This document shows positions 1-7,100 of a stretch of 64,000 nucleotides of DNA, in pieces; within the stretch, counting starts at the first letter, position 1, and each line of letters starts with the position of its first letter. The position numbers and the translations under genes were made by a program. This stretch comes from Polyangiaceae bacterium (lineage in GTDB: Bacteria; Myxococcota_A; Polyangia; Polyangiales; Polyangiaceae), in contig JAICTZ010000037.1 in assembly GCA_025936115.1 (NCBI GenBank), positions 1 to 64,000 of the forward strand. The letters run 5' to 3'. The notes beneath the pieces are model-generated. The model was not told the origin of the DNA. It saw only the letters and a list, made by a program, of their open reading frames with translations, and made no database searches.

Positions 1-167
1 GGAAGCGTACGACGCCATCAGCGACTACATCGAGAACTACTACAGCCCCAAACGACGGCATTCTGCCGTCGGGAACGTCTCCCCGATCAACTTCGAGCTC
101 GCAAACGCTCCGCGGATTGCGGCATAGTCACATCAACAATCTGTCCCGGAAAATCCGGGGATCTCCA
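1..167 (+). mobile_element. right end of an IS3-family insertion sequence
   Basis: The first 127 bases encode the C-terminus of an IS3-type transposase, and about 15 bases after its stop a terminal-repeat-like sequence follows (about 142-167), with TGTCCCGG, AAAATCC and GGGGA blocks and a final CA, as in many IS3-family right ends. The sequence beyond 167 resumes inside a tyrosine recombinase, so the element appears inserted into that gene. The left part lies outside the window, so length and target duplication cannot be read. Confidence 0.7.
2..127 (+). CDS. IS3-family transposase (OrfB), C-terminal fragment
   Basis: Reading from base 2 gives 41 residues ending at the tag at 125-127. The segment contains YIENYYSPKRRHSAVG followed by SPINFE, the diagnostic C-terminal block of IS3-family DDE transposases (consensus F-I-E-x-F/Y-Y-N-x-x-R-x-H-S-A-L-G-x-x-S-P-x-x-F-E). 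The catalytic DDE residues would lie upstream, outside the window. The protein catalyses transposition of the element. Nothing in the fragment suggests it is broken; it is partial only because the window starts here. Confidence 0.8.
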   Translation, partial: EAYDAISDYIENYYSPKRRHSAVGNVSPINFELANAPRIAA

Positions 168-998
168 GACATCGATCACGCGAACAACCGCGTCCAGCTC
201 GAAGCCTACGTCTACCCAGTGCTTGGGGCCCTGCCCGTTACTGCCGTGGCCCGCGAGCAGGGCGACGCCGTCATGCGCCGGCTGCCGACGCACCTCTCCC
301 GAAACTCCCGGCGACACGTCGCAAAGATCGTCATCCACGTACTGAACCTTGCTGAGCTCGCCGGATACATTGAACGGAACCCGCTGCCGAAGGGCTGGGT
401 GCCCAAACCCGGGACGAGGAAGGACACGCCCGTGCTCTTTCCCGCGGAAGACGCCGCACTCCTCGCTTCAGCGGACGTGCCGCTCCTTTACCGGCTCTTC
501 TACGGCTTCGTTCACCGCGAAGGTGGGCGCCGTACGGAGGCGGCGCGGCTTCAGTGGTACGAGCTCGACCTAAAGAACGGGGTGGTCCAGCTCGATCAAA
601 ACAAGACCGAGCATGCCCGCTGGTGGAAGATGGGCGACGGTGTCGCCGATGCGCTGCGGGTCTGGCGCATGGTCCAAGGATGGCCAGAAGACACCGCGCT
701 GGTCTTTCAGGACGGGGAGGGCGGCCTGAACGTCGATCACATGTCGAGCAAAGTGCAGAAGCACCTCAAGGCGGCCAAGGTCTCACGCGTCCGTCTCTTC
801 ACGAAGGGCACGAACACGCTGCGTTTCGGCACGCATGCGTTCAGGCACAGTTTCACGACGCGAAACCTCGCCCTCGGGAAGACCGACGACTGGGTGCGAA
901 CTCGAACCGGTCACACGTCCAACGAGCTGCTGCGCTATCGGGAAACGGCACGCTCCCTGGAAGAGCTCGAGCTCGGACGATGTGGCAGCGCTCGTTGA
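168..998 (+). pseudogene. tyrosine recombinase/integrase, truncated and frameshifted
   Basis: The frame encodes a core-binding segment (ending near RRLP) and then the catalytic domain of a phage-type tyrosine recombinase: Arg box GGRRTEA, HAFRHSF (His-x-x-Arg), RTGHTSNE and the nucleophile region RYRETAR. An open frame extends left to a TTG at 117, but those first codons are IS3 DNA, so the N-terminal arm-binding part was removed by the insertion. After LEELELG near 977 the frame runs into a stop at 996-998, while a +1 frame continues as DVAALVDAIPELA, which looks like the natural tail; a further frame carries an integrase-like tail reaching into the tRNA gene. The enzyme would integrate or excise a mobile element at the adjacent tRNA-Ala. 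It is probably inactive. The 1-base frameshift could in principle be a sequencing error. Confidence 0.75.
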
Positions 999-1092
999 CG
1001 CGATTCCCGAGCTCGCCGCGCTCCATCTCGCGCTCTCTGTCGCGCCCGCGAACGACATAGCAGCCCATGAAAACGACCCCGGAACGCCTGAG

Positions 1093-1113
1093 GGTGGGCC
1101 ACAAGGTGGGCCA
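1093..1113 (+). repeat. two direct repeats of GGTGGGCCA, 12-base period
   Basis: GGTGGGCCA occurs at 1093-1101 and again at 1105-1113, between the recombinase remnant and the tRNA 3' end. Tandem short repeats in this position can be recombinase arm-binding sites, but they may also just be Gly-Pro or Gly-His codons of the recombinase tail. Confidence 0.4.
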
Positions 1114-1163
1114 GGCCTCGCGCGAGCAACGTCGCCCGTTTCAGAAGTCGTTGATCTTATTAG

Positions 1164-1236
1164 TGGAGCCGTGGGGGATCGAACCCCAGACCTCATGACT
1201 GCCAGTCATGCGCTCTCCCAGCTGAGCTACGGCCCC
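1164..1236 (-). tRNA. tRNA-Ala (anticodon GGC)
   Basis: On the minus strand a full cloverleaf folds: acceptor GGGGCCG with CGGCTCC (one G-U pair), D arm GCTC/GAGC, anticodon stem CATGA/TCATG with loop CTGGCAG (anticodon GGC, reads GCC), T arm TGGGG/CCCCA with TTCGATC. The discriminator is A; CCA is not encoded. Its 3' end faces the decayed recombinase, the usual orientation for a tRNA used as attachment site by an integrating element. Confidence 0.95.
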
Positions 1237-1304
1237 GGGTGGGTGAAAAGGGAGCGGGAGCCTTGCACACGCTGCGCCGAAAGGCGAGTGGTGCGGGACG
1301 TAAA

Positions 1305-1748
1305 TTATTGTGGCGCGGGGGGACGCGGGCGGCGTTGAATGCCGCTTGCGGGGTTCGCGGCGTCGCCCGGTCGGACGGCGAATTCGCCCCCGGGGCGGAT
1401 GGGGCGGATGCCGCTCGCGGCGGGGCGTGGAAGGAACGCGCTCGGCAGGCCTGCAGGCATGCCGGGACGAGCACCGGGCGGTGTGGGGCGCTCGGGGCGC
1501 GGAGCCGAAGCCGCTGCTGCGACGGCGGATGCCGAGCTCGAGGGCGTGAGCTCTGCGCGCGTTTTGCCGTCGGGGCGTGTGGCGACCCAAGCCAGCATCA
1601 GCGCGAGGATGAGGGTAATCCCGAGGAGTGTAAACCAGCCGGGAGTAGCGGGTTCCCCGGGCCCCGGTTCGTTCGCGGGCGCGCCGTCGTAGACGGAGTG
1701 GTGGTCGCCGTGGGCGTCGGCTGCGCCGGCATGGCCGTGGTCGCTCAT
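1305..1748 (-). CDS. small His-rich membrane protein, function unknown
   Basis: A 147-residue protein with a His/Asp/Gly-rich N-terminus (SDHGHAGAADAHGDHH), one strongly hydrophobic segment at about residues 39-56 (WFTLLGITLILALMLAWV) and a long Pro/Ala-rich C-terminal tail. It would sit in the inner membrane with a disordered tail. A GGAGG lies upstream of the ATG at 1748 but with a rather long gap. It is divergent from the kinase at 1873. I recognise no family; small proteins of this shape occur near respiratory genes in other bacteria, but nothing here supports that role. That it is a real gene rests on the membrane segment and the possible ribosome site. Confidence 0.55.
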   Translation of the reverse strand: MSDHGHAGAADAHGDHHSVYDGAPANEPGPGEPATPGWFTLLGITLILALMLAWVATRPDGKTRAELTPSSSASAVAAAASAPRPERPTPPGARPGMPAGLPSAFLPRPAASGIRPIRPGGEFAVRPGDAANPASGIQRRPRPPAPQ

Positions 1749-1796
1749 CGGCCGAGAGTCATCCTCCGTTCGTTCTCGTGGGTCAAGGGCGCTCGC

Positions 1797-1826
1797 TTGA
1801 CCGTCACGGACGCCGGGTCCTAGGCT
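1797..1826 (+). promoter_or_regulatory. sigma-70-like promoter for the kinase gene
   Basis: TTGACC at 1797-1802 and TAGGCT at 1821-1826 are separated by 18 bases, giving a start site about 40 bases before the ATG at 1873. The TAGG-type -10 recurs elsewhere in the window. Confidence 0.5.
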
Positions 1827-1872
1827 CCCTTTCGGGCGTCCCCGGTGGTGCGCTCGGAAGCGTCCGAACTCG

Positions 1873-3273
1873 ATGCCTCAACCCGCCCAGCGCTACAAGG
1901 TCCTCGAACGGATCGCCGCGGGCGGCATGGCGGAGGTGTTCCGCGCCGAGAGCGCCGGCCTCGAAGGGTTCAAGAAGCTCGTCGCCATCAAGCGCGTGCT
2001 TCCGCACCTGGCCGAGAAGAAACAGTTCATCGGCATGTTCTTGGACGAGGCGCGCGTCGGCGCGCACCTCTCGCACTCGAACTGCGTTCAGGTGTTCGAC
2101 ATCGGCGTCGGCGACAACACGTACTTCATCGTGATGGAGTTCGTGGACGGCTCCGACCTCAAGGGCGTCATCGAGCACAGGAAGACCCTGGGCCAACCGA
2201 TCCCGGTCGAAGAGGCGTGCCTCATCACCGTTCGCATCTGCGAGGGGCTTGCGTACGCGCACGAGCTCGTCGACGGCAGGGGTCAGTCGCTCCATATCGT
2301 GCATCGCGATATGTCCCCACCGAACGTGCTGCTCACGCGCTTCGGTGAGGTGAAGATCGTGGACTTTGGCTTGGCGAAAGCCAACAGCCAGCTCGAAAAG
2401 AGCGAGCCCGGGATCATCAAGGGTAAATTCAGTTATCTCTCACCCGAAGCCGCGCAGGGGTTGCCGGTCGACGCACGCACCGACGTCTTCGCGGTCGGCA
2501 TCATTCTGTGGGAGATGCTCGCGGGCCGTCGCCTCTTTCTCGGTGAGAGCGATCTCGAGACGGTGCGGCTGGTCCAGCGCGCGGAAATCCCGCCGCTGCG
2601 CGAGTTCAATCCGAAGATCCCCGCCGAGCTCGAGCGCGTACTTCAGAAGGGCCTCGCGGCCGATCCCGGCAAGCGTTACCAAACGGCGCGGGAGTTTGGG
2701 CGCGATCTGAATCAGATCCTCTTCCACATCGGGCGCGCGGTTTCGTCGTTCGACGTTTCGCAGCTCGTGCTGCCGATTTGGCGCGAGCGACAGCGTAAGA
2801 AGAAGGACAAGGTCGACAAGGGCGCGATCATCGGTTCTCTGATCGACGAAGCGCTATTCGAATTCTCGTCGCTCGAGCGTGACAGTCAGGGCAACAAGAG
2901 CACGGTGGGGGCGGTGCCCGTGAGCCTCGGTTCGTTCGAGGACGTGCACAACTGGGGCGACGAGATGTCGAACGAGCCGCCCGCCGTGCGCGAGGCCGGG
3001 CCGATGAGCTACGAAGCCGGAAACCTTGCCGCGCTCGAAGACGAGACGCCGCCGCCGCGCATGAGCGGCTCACCGAGTCGTTTTTCGCTCGCCACCGGGC
3101 TCGCGGCGCCGACCGCCCCCAAGCCGTCCGAGCCGCCCGACTTGGCCAATGAGCTCGAGGCGGAGCCGCAGCTGCGCAAGAGCAAAGGCAACATGATCGG
3201 CATCGTGGTGCTGCTCGTCGCGGCAGCCGCTGCCGCGGGTGCGTGGTTCGGCGGGCTCGTGCCGCACCACTGA
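1873..3273 (+). CDS. Hanks-type Ser/Thr protein kinase with C-terminal membrane anchor
   Basis: A 466-residue kinase. The catalytic domain spans about residues 8-285: Gly loop IAAGGMAEVF (14-23), ATP-binding Lys40 in VAIK, catalytic HRD (144-146) with Asn151, DFG (164-166) and SPE in the activation segment. A low-complexity linker of about 140 residues leads to one membrane helix (about 442-460, rich in Ile/Val/Leu/Ala) only a few residues from the C-terminus, so the kinase domain is cytoplasmic with almost nothing outside. It phosphorylates Ser/Thr on unknown partners. All catalytic residues are present, so it should be active. It stands alone between a divergent small membrane gene and the convergent infC. 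The ATG at 1873 has no clear ribosome site, but the kinase fold begins at once after it. Confidence 0.95.
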   Translation: MPQPAQRYKVLERIAAGGMAEVFRAESAGLEGFKKLVAIKRVLPHLAEKKQFIGMFLDEARVGAHLSHSNCVQVFDIGVGDNTYFIVMEFVDGSDLKGVIEHRKTLGQPIPVEEACLITVRICEGLAYAHELVDGRGQSLHIVHRDMSPPNVLLTRFGEVKIVDFGLAKANSQLEKSEPGIIKGKFSYLSPEAAQGLPVDARTDVFAVGIILWEMLAGRRLFLGESDLETVRLVQRAEIPPLREFNPKIPAELERVLQKGLAADPGKRYQTAREFGRDLNQILFHIGRAVSSFDVSQLVLPIWRERQRKKKDKVDKGAIIGSLIDEALFEFSSLERDSQGNKSTVGAVPVSLGSFEDVHNWGDEMSNEPPAVREAGPMSYEAGNLAALEDETPPPRMSGSPSRFSLATGLAAPTAPKPSEPPDLANELEAEPQLRKSKGNMIGIVVLLVAAAAAAGAWFGGLVPHH

Positions 3274-3416
3274 CGACGCTGGTCGTAAAACGCGGAGCTG
3301 CCCGGCGCCCGCCGCGGCTGCAAGAGCGCCGAAATGACGCGAGCGCCGCGCGCACTCGCCAATTCGCGAGTACGGCGGCGCCCGTTCATGCCCGAGCGGC
3401 GCGGGACGAGCTCAGC

Positions 3417-4184
3417 TCAGCTCGCCTCGTCGCCGGTCTGGCCTTCGTCTCCCTCGCCCTCTTCGTCCTCGTCGTCGTCGTCGAGGTCTTCGTCGTCGTC
3501 GAGATCCTCGTCATCCTCGAGCTCGTCCTCGTGGCCTTCCTCGCCGGGCAGGACCGGTGAGCCGTCGGGGTGCTTCTGATTGGCGCGGTCGCGTTCACGT
3601 TGCGCACGTTCGCTCGCGAGCCGCTGGAACACGACCGGCTTCGGCGCGACGAGCACCGCCATGGTTCGAGCCTCCATGATCGGACGCTGCTCGACGTTCG
3701 CGAGATCCTCGAGCTTGGACACCAAGAAATCGAGCTGCATGCGCGCGCGCTCGGGGTGCGTGATCTCGCGACCACGGAAGCGGCAAACGATCTTCACCTT
3801 GTTGCCGGCTTCGAGGAATTTGCGCGCCGCGCGCACTTTCGTGTCGAGGTCGTGATCATCCGTCTTCGGACGCAGCTTGATCTCCTTGACCTCGACGATC
3901 GTCTGCTTGCGCTTGGCTTCGCGCTGGCGCTTCTTTTCCTCGTACTTGTACTTGCCGAAGTCGAGGATCTTGCAGACGGGCGGGGCCGCCTTCGGATTCA
4001 CCTCGACGAGATCCAGGCCGACCTCTTGAGCGCGCCGGAGCGCGGCCTCGGTCGAGAGCACGCCGAGGTTCGAGCCGTCGGCGTCGACGACGCGAACTTC
4101 CGGCACGCGGATCCGGTGGTTGATGCGAATCTGGGGCCCGCGGGGGTCCCGGCTGAAACGGCGTCCGCCGCCGCCTACTGCCAT
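3417..4184 (-). CDS. infC: translation initiation factor IF-3 with long acidic tail
   Basis: A 255-residue IF-3. The N-terminal domain starts at IRINHRIRVPEVR and continues with DLVEVNPKAAPPVCKILD; the C-terminal domain has EVKEIKLRPKTDDHD and VKIVCRFRGREITH. IF-3 binds the 30S subunit, checks the start codon and keeps subunits apart. The normal protein ends near residue 180; here about 70 extra residues follow, the last 45 almost purely Asp/Glu. Myxococcus xanthus IF-3 (Dsg) is known for a C-terminal extension needed for development. The gene lies downstream of thrS on the same strand, a common pairing, but rpmI and rplT are not behind it. No Shine-Dalgarno is seen at the ATG; infC genes often use rare start codons, and ATT or ATC codons lie near, so the start is uncertain. 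Confidence 0.95.
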   Translation of the reverse strand: MAVGGGGRRFSRDPRGPQIRINHRIRVPEVRVVDADGSNLGVLSTEAALRRAQEVGLDLVEVNPKAAPPVCKILDFGKYKYEEKKRQREAKRKQTIVEVKEIKLRPKTDDHDLDTKVRAARKFLEAGNKVKIVCRFRGREITHPERARMQLDFLVSKLEDLANVEQRPIMEARTMAVLVAPKPVVFQRLASERAQRERDRANQKHPDGSPVLPGEEGHEDELEDDEDLDDDEDLDDDDEDEEGEGDEGQTGDEAS

Positions 4185-4377
4185 AGGGTGAGCGCTTTCG
4201 TAGATGTCATGGGGAGGTCGATGGCTTTGGGCATCTGGTTAGTCTTCTGTTTGGGATTGCTGAAGGCGTTCGGCGTCACCGGCTGACTGACATGGCCGTC
4301 GTGCAGGCCGCGCCCGTGAGTCGCGTGTGATTCGATCGACGTTTCGGTACGTCGGGCTGAGCGGGCCGCGGGTTGCG

Positions 4378-6354
4378 TCATGGGGCGGTCTTTCCCGGGC
4401 GCGGGGGGACGGCTTCGGCGGCGAGGCGGGCGGCGAAGGCGGCGAGGGGCATGGCGCCCAGATCGCCCGCGTCGCGCGAGCGCGGCGAGACAGTGCCGGC
4501 TTCGGCTTCTTTTTCGCCGAGCACGAGGATGTAGGGGTGCCGCATCAAGCGCGCGTTGCGGATTTTCGCGCCGAGCTTGTCGGAGCTCGCGTCGACCGTG
4601 ACGCGGAAGCCCTGCGCGTGGAGCTCGCGCCGAACCCGTTCGGCGTATTCCGTCTGCTTTTCGCTCACCGTGACGAGTGCCGCCTGCACGGGCGCGAGCC
4701 ACACCGGGAATTTCCCGGCGACGTGCTCGATGTAAATCGCGAAAAAACGCTCGAGCGAGCCGAGCACCGCCCGGTGCAGCATGAGCGGGCGCCGCATGCC
4801 GCCGTCGGACGCGACGTATTCGAGACCGAAGCGCTCCGGCATCTGCGAGTCGAGCTGGATCGTTCCGAGCTGCCAGTCGCGGCCGATCGCGTCGGTGACG
4901 TGGAACTCGAGCTTGGGTCCGTAGAACGCGCCCTCGCCGGCGAGCTTCTCGAAGGGGACCTTGGCATTGACGAGCACGCGTTCGAGCGCGCTCTCGGCGT
5001 GGTCCCATTCGGCGTCCGTGCCCATGCGTTGCTCGGGCCGGAGCGCGAGCTTCACGGACACTTGGCTCAGATCGAACGCGCGATACACGTCGAAGAGCAG
5101 GCGCGTAAAGCTCGCCGTTTCTTGTTCGATCTGCTCCTGCGTGCAGAAGATGTGCGCGTCGTCCTGGCAAAAACTCCGGACACGCGCAAGCCCGTGGATC
5201 ACGCCCGCGCGCTCGAAGCGATGCAAGCGTCCGAAGTCCGCCACGCGCCACGGCAGCTCGCGGTAGCTCCGGCGCCGCTGCCCGAACATCAAGCAGTGGC
5301 TCGGGCAGTTCATCGGCTTGAGACCGAAGGCGAGCGCGCCGTGTTCGGCGGGACCCTGGCCGAGTGGCTCACCCGCGTACTTCTGCATGAGCTCGAGCGT
5401 CGTCGGGAAGTACATCCCGTCGATGAAGTTCGGGATGTGGCCGCTCGTCTCGAACAGGCGCCGATCGAAGATCTGCGGCGTGACGACTTCCTCGTAGCCG
5501 TAGTCGAAGTAGAGCGTGCGAATGAAGTCGATCAGTCGGCTGTAGATGCCGGCGCCGTTCGGCTGCAGGAACGGCATGCCCGGCGCCCACTCGTGGAACA
5601 TCATCAGGTCGAGCTCTTTGCCGAGCTTTCGATGATCGCGCGCTCGCGCTTCCTCGAGCAGCCGCAAGTGTTCCTTCAGCGCGGCCTCGCTCGGAAATGC
5701 CGTGCCGTAGATGCGCTGCAGCATCGGGTTGTGCTCGTTGCCGCGCCAGTACGCGCCCGCGACGGAGAGCAGCTTCACGGCGCCGATGGCGCCCGTCGCC
5801 GGCACGTGCGGGCCCTCGCAGAGGTCGACCCAGGTGCCCTCGGGGCGATCGGGACTGCCGTGTCGATAGAGCGAAATGGCTTCGTTGCCCGGGATGGCGT
5901 CGAGCACCTCGAGCTTGAACTTTTCGCCCATGCCCTCGAACAAGCGGTGCGCCTCGTCGCGGCTGACCTCTTGACGAAAGAACGGCTTGTTCGCGCCGAT
6001 GATGCGGCGCATCTCGGCTTCGATCTTCTCGAGATCGGCGTCGCTGAACGGCTGCCCGTCGGGCCGCGAGAAGTCGTAATAGAAGCCGGAGTCGATGGCG
6101 GGGCCAATCGTCACCTGCGTTCCCGGAAACAGCCGCTGCACGGCGTCCGCCATCACGTGCGCCGCCGAATGGCGCAGCACTTGGATGCCGGCGGGTTCGC
6201 TCGCATGGATGGGCACGAGCTCGGCGCTCGGGTCGATCGGCGTGAGCAGATCGACGACCCGGCCGCCCGTGCGTACGGCGACGATGTCGCCAGCGTGCTG
6301 CCCTCTTTCCCTCAGCAGCTCGCCTGGCGTCTTGCGCGCAGGCACGTCCGTCAT
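4378..6354 (-). CDS. thrS: threonyl-tRNA synthetase
   Basis: A 658-residue class II synthetase that charges tRNA-Thr. The order is a TGS domain (1 to about 50), the editing domain with the HSAAH zinc-like motif (His62, His66) and LCEGPHVP, then the catalytic core with GYEEVVTP, LKPMNCPSHC (zinc Cys), FERAGVIHGLARVRSF (motif 2), and GSLERFFAIYIEH (motif 3), and the anticodon-binding domain from about residue 560. Length and all motifs are normal. It begins 55 bases downstream of tRNA-Val on the same strand and precedes infC by about 190 bases. No T-box-like leader is apparent in the short space after the tRNA. Confidence 0.97.
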   Translation of the reverse strand: MTDVPARKTPGELLRERGQHAGDIVAVRTGGRVVDLLTPIDPSAELVPIHASEPAGIQVLRHSAAHVMADAVQRLFPGTQVTIGPAIDSGFYYDFSRPDGQPFSDADLEKIEAEMRRIIGANKPFFRQEVSRDEAHRLFEGMGEKFKLEVLDAIPGNEAISLYRHGSPDRPEGTWVDLCEGPHVPATGAIGAVKLLSVAGAYWRGNEHNPMLQRIYGTAFPSEAALKEHLRLLEEARARDHRKLGKELDLMMFHEWAPGMPFLQPNGAGIYSRLIDFIRTLYFDYGYEEVVTPQIFDRRLFETSGHIPNFIDGMYFPTTLELMQKYAGEPLGQGPAEHGALAFGLKPMNCPSHCLMFGQRRRSYRELPWRVADFGRLHRFERAGVIHGLARVRSFCQDDAHIFCTQEQIEQETASFTRLLFDVYRAFDLSQVSVKLALRPEQRMGTDAEWDHAESALERVLVNAKVPFEKLAGEGAFYGPKLEFHVTDAIGRDWQLGTIQLDSQMPERFGLEYVASDGGMRRPLMLHRAVLGSLERFFAIYIEHVAGKFPVWLAPVQAALVTVSEKQTEYAERVRRELHAQGFRVTVDASSDKLGAKIRNARLMRHPYILVLGEKEAEAGTVSPRSRDAGDLGAMPLAAFAARLAAEAVPPRPGKTAP

Positions 6355-6409
6355 GCCGTCGTGGTCGGGCGCGGGGTCGCGAAAACGGGACGCTCGGTGC
6401 TCGTGATTG

Positions 6410-6481
<72 letters not shown>

Positions 6482-6540
6482 CTGGGTCAGCGGAACGAGT
6501 CTCCGCCAGTCGTCGATTCTCGCGGCAAAACAGGGACCAC

Positions 6541-6569
6541 TGCCTACAACCCGCCCCCCACCCTGTCAA
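6541..6569 (-). promoter_or_regulatory. promoter for tRNA-Val (and possibly thrS-infC)
   Basis: On the minus strand a perfect TTGACA (6564-6569) is followed after 17 bases by TAGGCA (6541-6546). Transcription would begin about 50 bases before the tRNA. Confidence 0.55.
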
Positions 6570-6699
6570 GCGGACTTCGCTCGGGGCGCGACGCGATGCG
6601 ACGTGACGATTTCACGTATCCTTGCGCGGCTCCGGGATTCTGGGTATAGGCCGGCCCCCACGATTTCGCCCTCCAGGAATCGTCGGGGGAGACGACCGC

Positions 6700-7095
6700 T
6701 TGGACACCCGACTGCTCCTCGCCCAGAACGTTCCGCCTGCCCCCGGGCGCGAGCCCGGCGTGATCCACCCGCAACCGACGCCGCCCGGCACCACCCCCGC
6801 TGCCGAGCAGCCGCCCGCGGGTGGCATGTGGGTGATGCTCCTCATGGTCGTGCCGTTGCTCCTGTTCATGTTCTGGAGCACGCGCTCCGCACAGAAGAAG
6901 CAGGAGAAGACGCTCACCGAGCTCGCCAAGGGCGACCGTGTCCTTCTGCAGGGCGGCATCGTCGGGAAGTTCCTCGAGATGAACGAGCGCTTCGCCAAAG
7001 TCGAGATTGCGCCGGGCACCAAGGTCGACGTTCTTCGCACCAGCATCCTCGGTAAGGACACCGCCGAGACGCAGGCCGCCGCCGAGAAGCGGTAG
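6700..7095 (+). CDS. yajC: preprotein translocase subunit YajC
   Basis: YajC is a small single-pass inner-membrane partner of SecDF. After a short Pro-rich leader there is one membrane segment (WVMLLMVVPLLLFMFW) followed by the family signature: basic RSAQKKQEKTL, then GDRVLLQGGIVGKF and a short beta-rich domain. About 131 residues from the TTG at 6700, which has GGGGGAG about nine bases upstream; the frame is open back to another TTG at 6622. It is the first gene of yajC-secD-secF, with secD starting five bases after its stop. The N-terminal Pro-rich stretch is longer than in E. coli YajC. Confidence 0.9.
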   Translation: MDTRLLLAQNVPPAPGREPGVIHPQPTPPGTTPAAEQPPAGGMWVMLLMVVPLLLFMFWSTRSAQKKQEKTLTELAKGDRVLLQGGIVGKFLEMNERFAKVEIAPGTKVDVLRTSILGKDTAETQAAAEKR

Positions 7096-7100
7096 TTACC

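Noticed and set aside
3440-3560. Tandem TCGTCG-type repeats that might be a microsatellite or array
   Set aside because: They encode the Asp/Glu tail of IF-3; no spacer structure.
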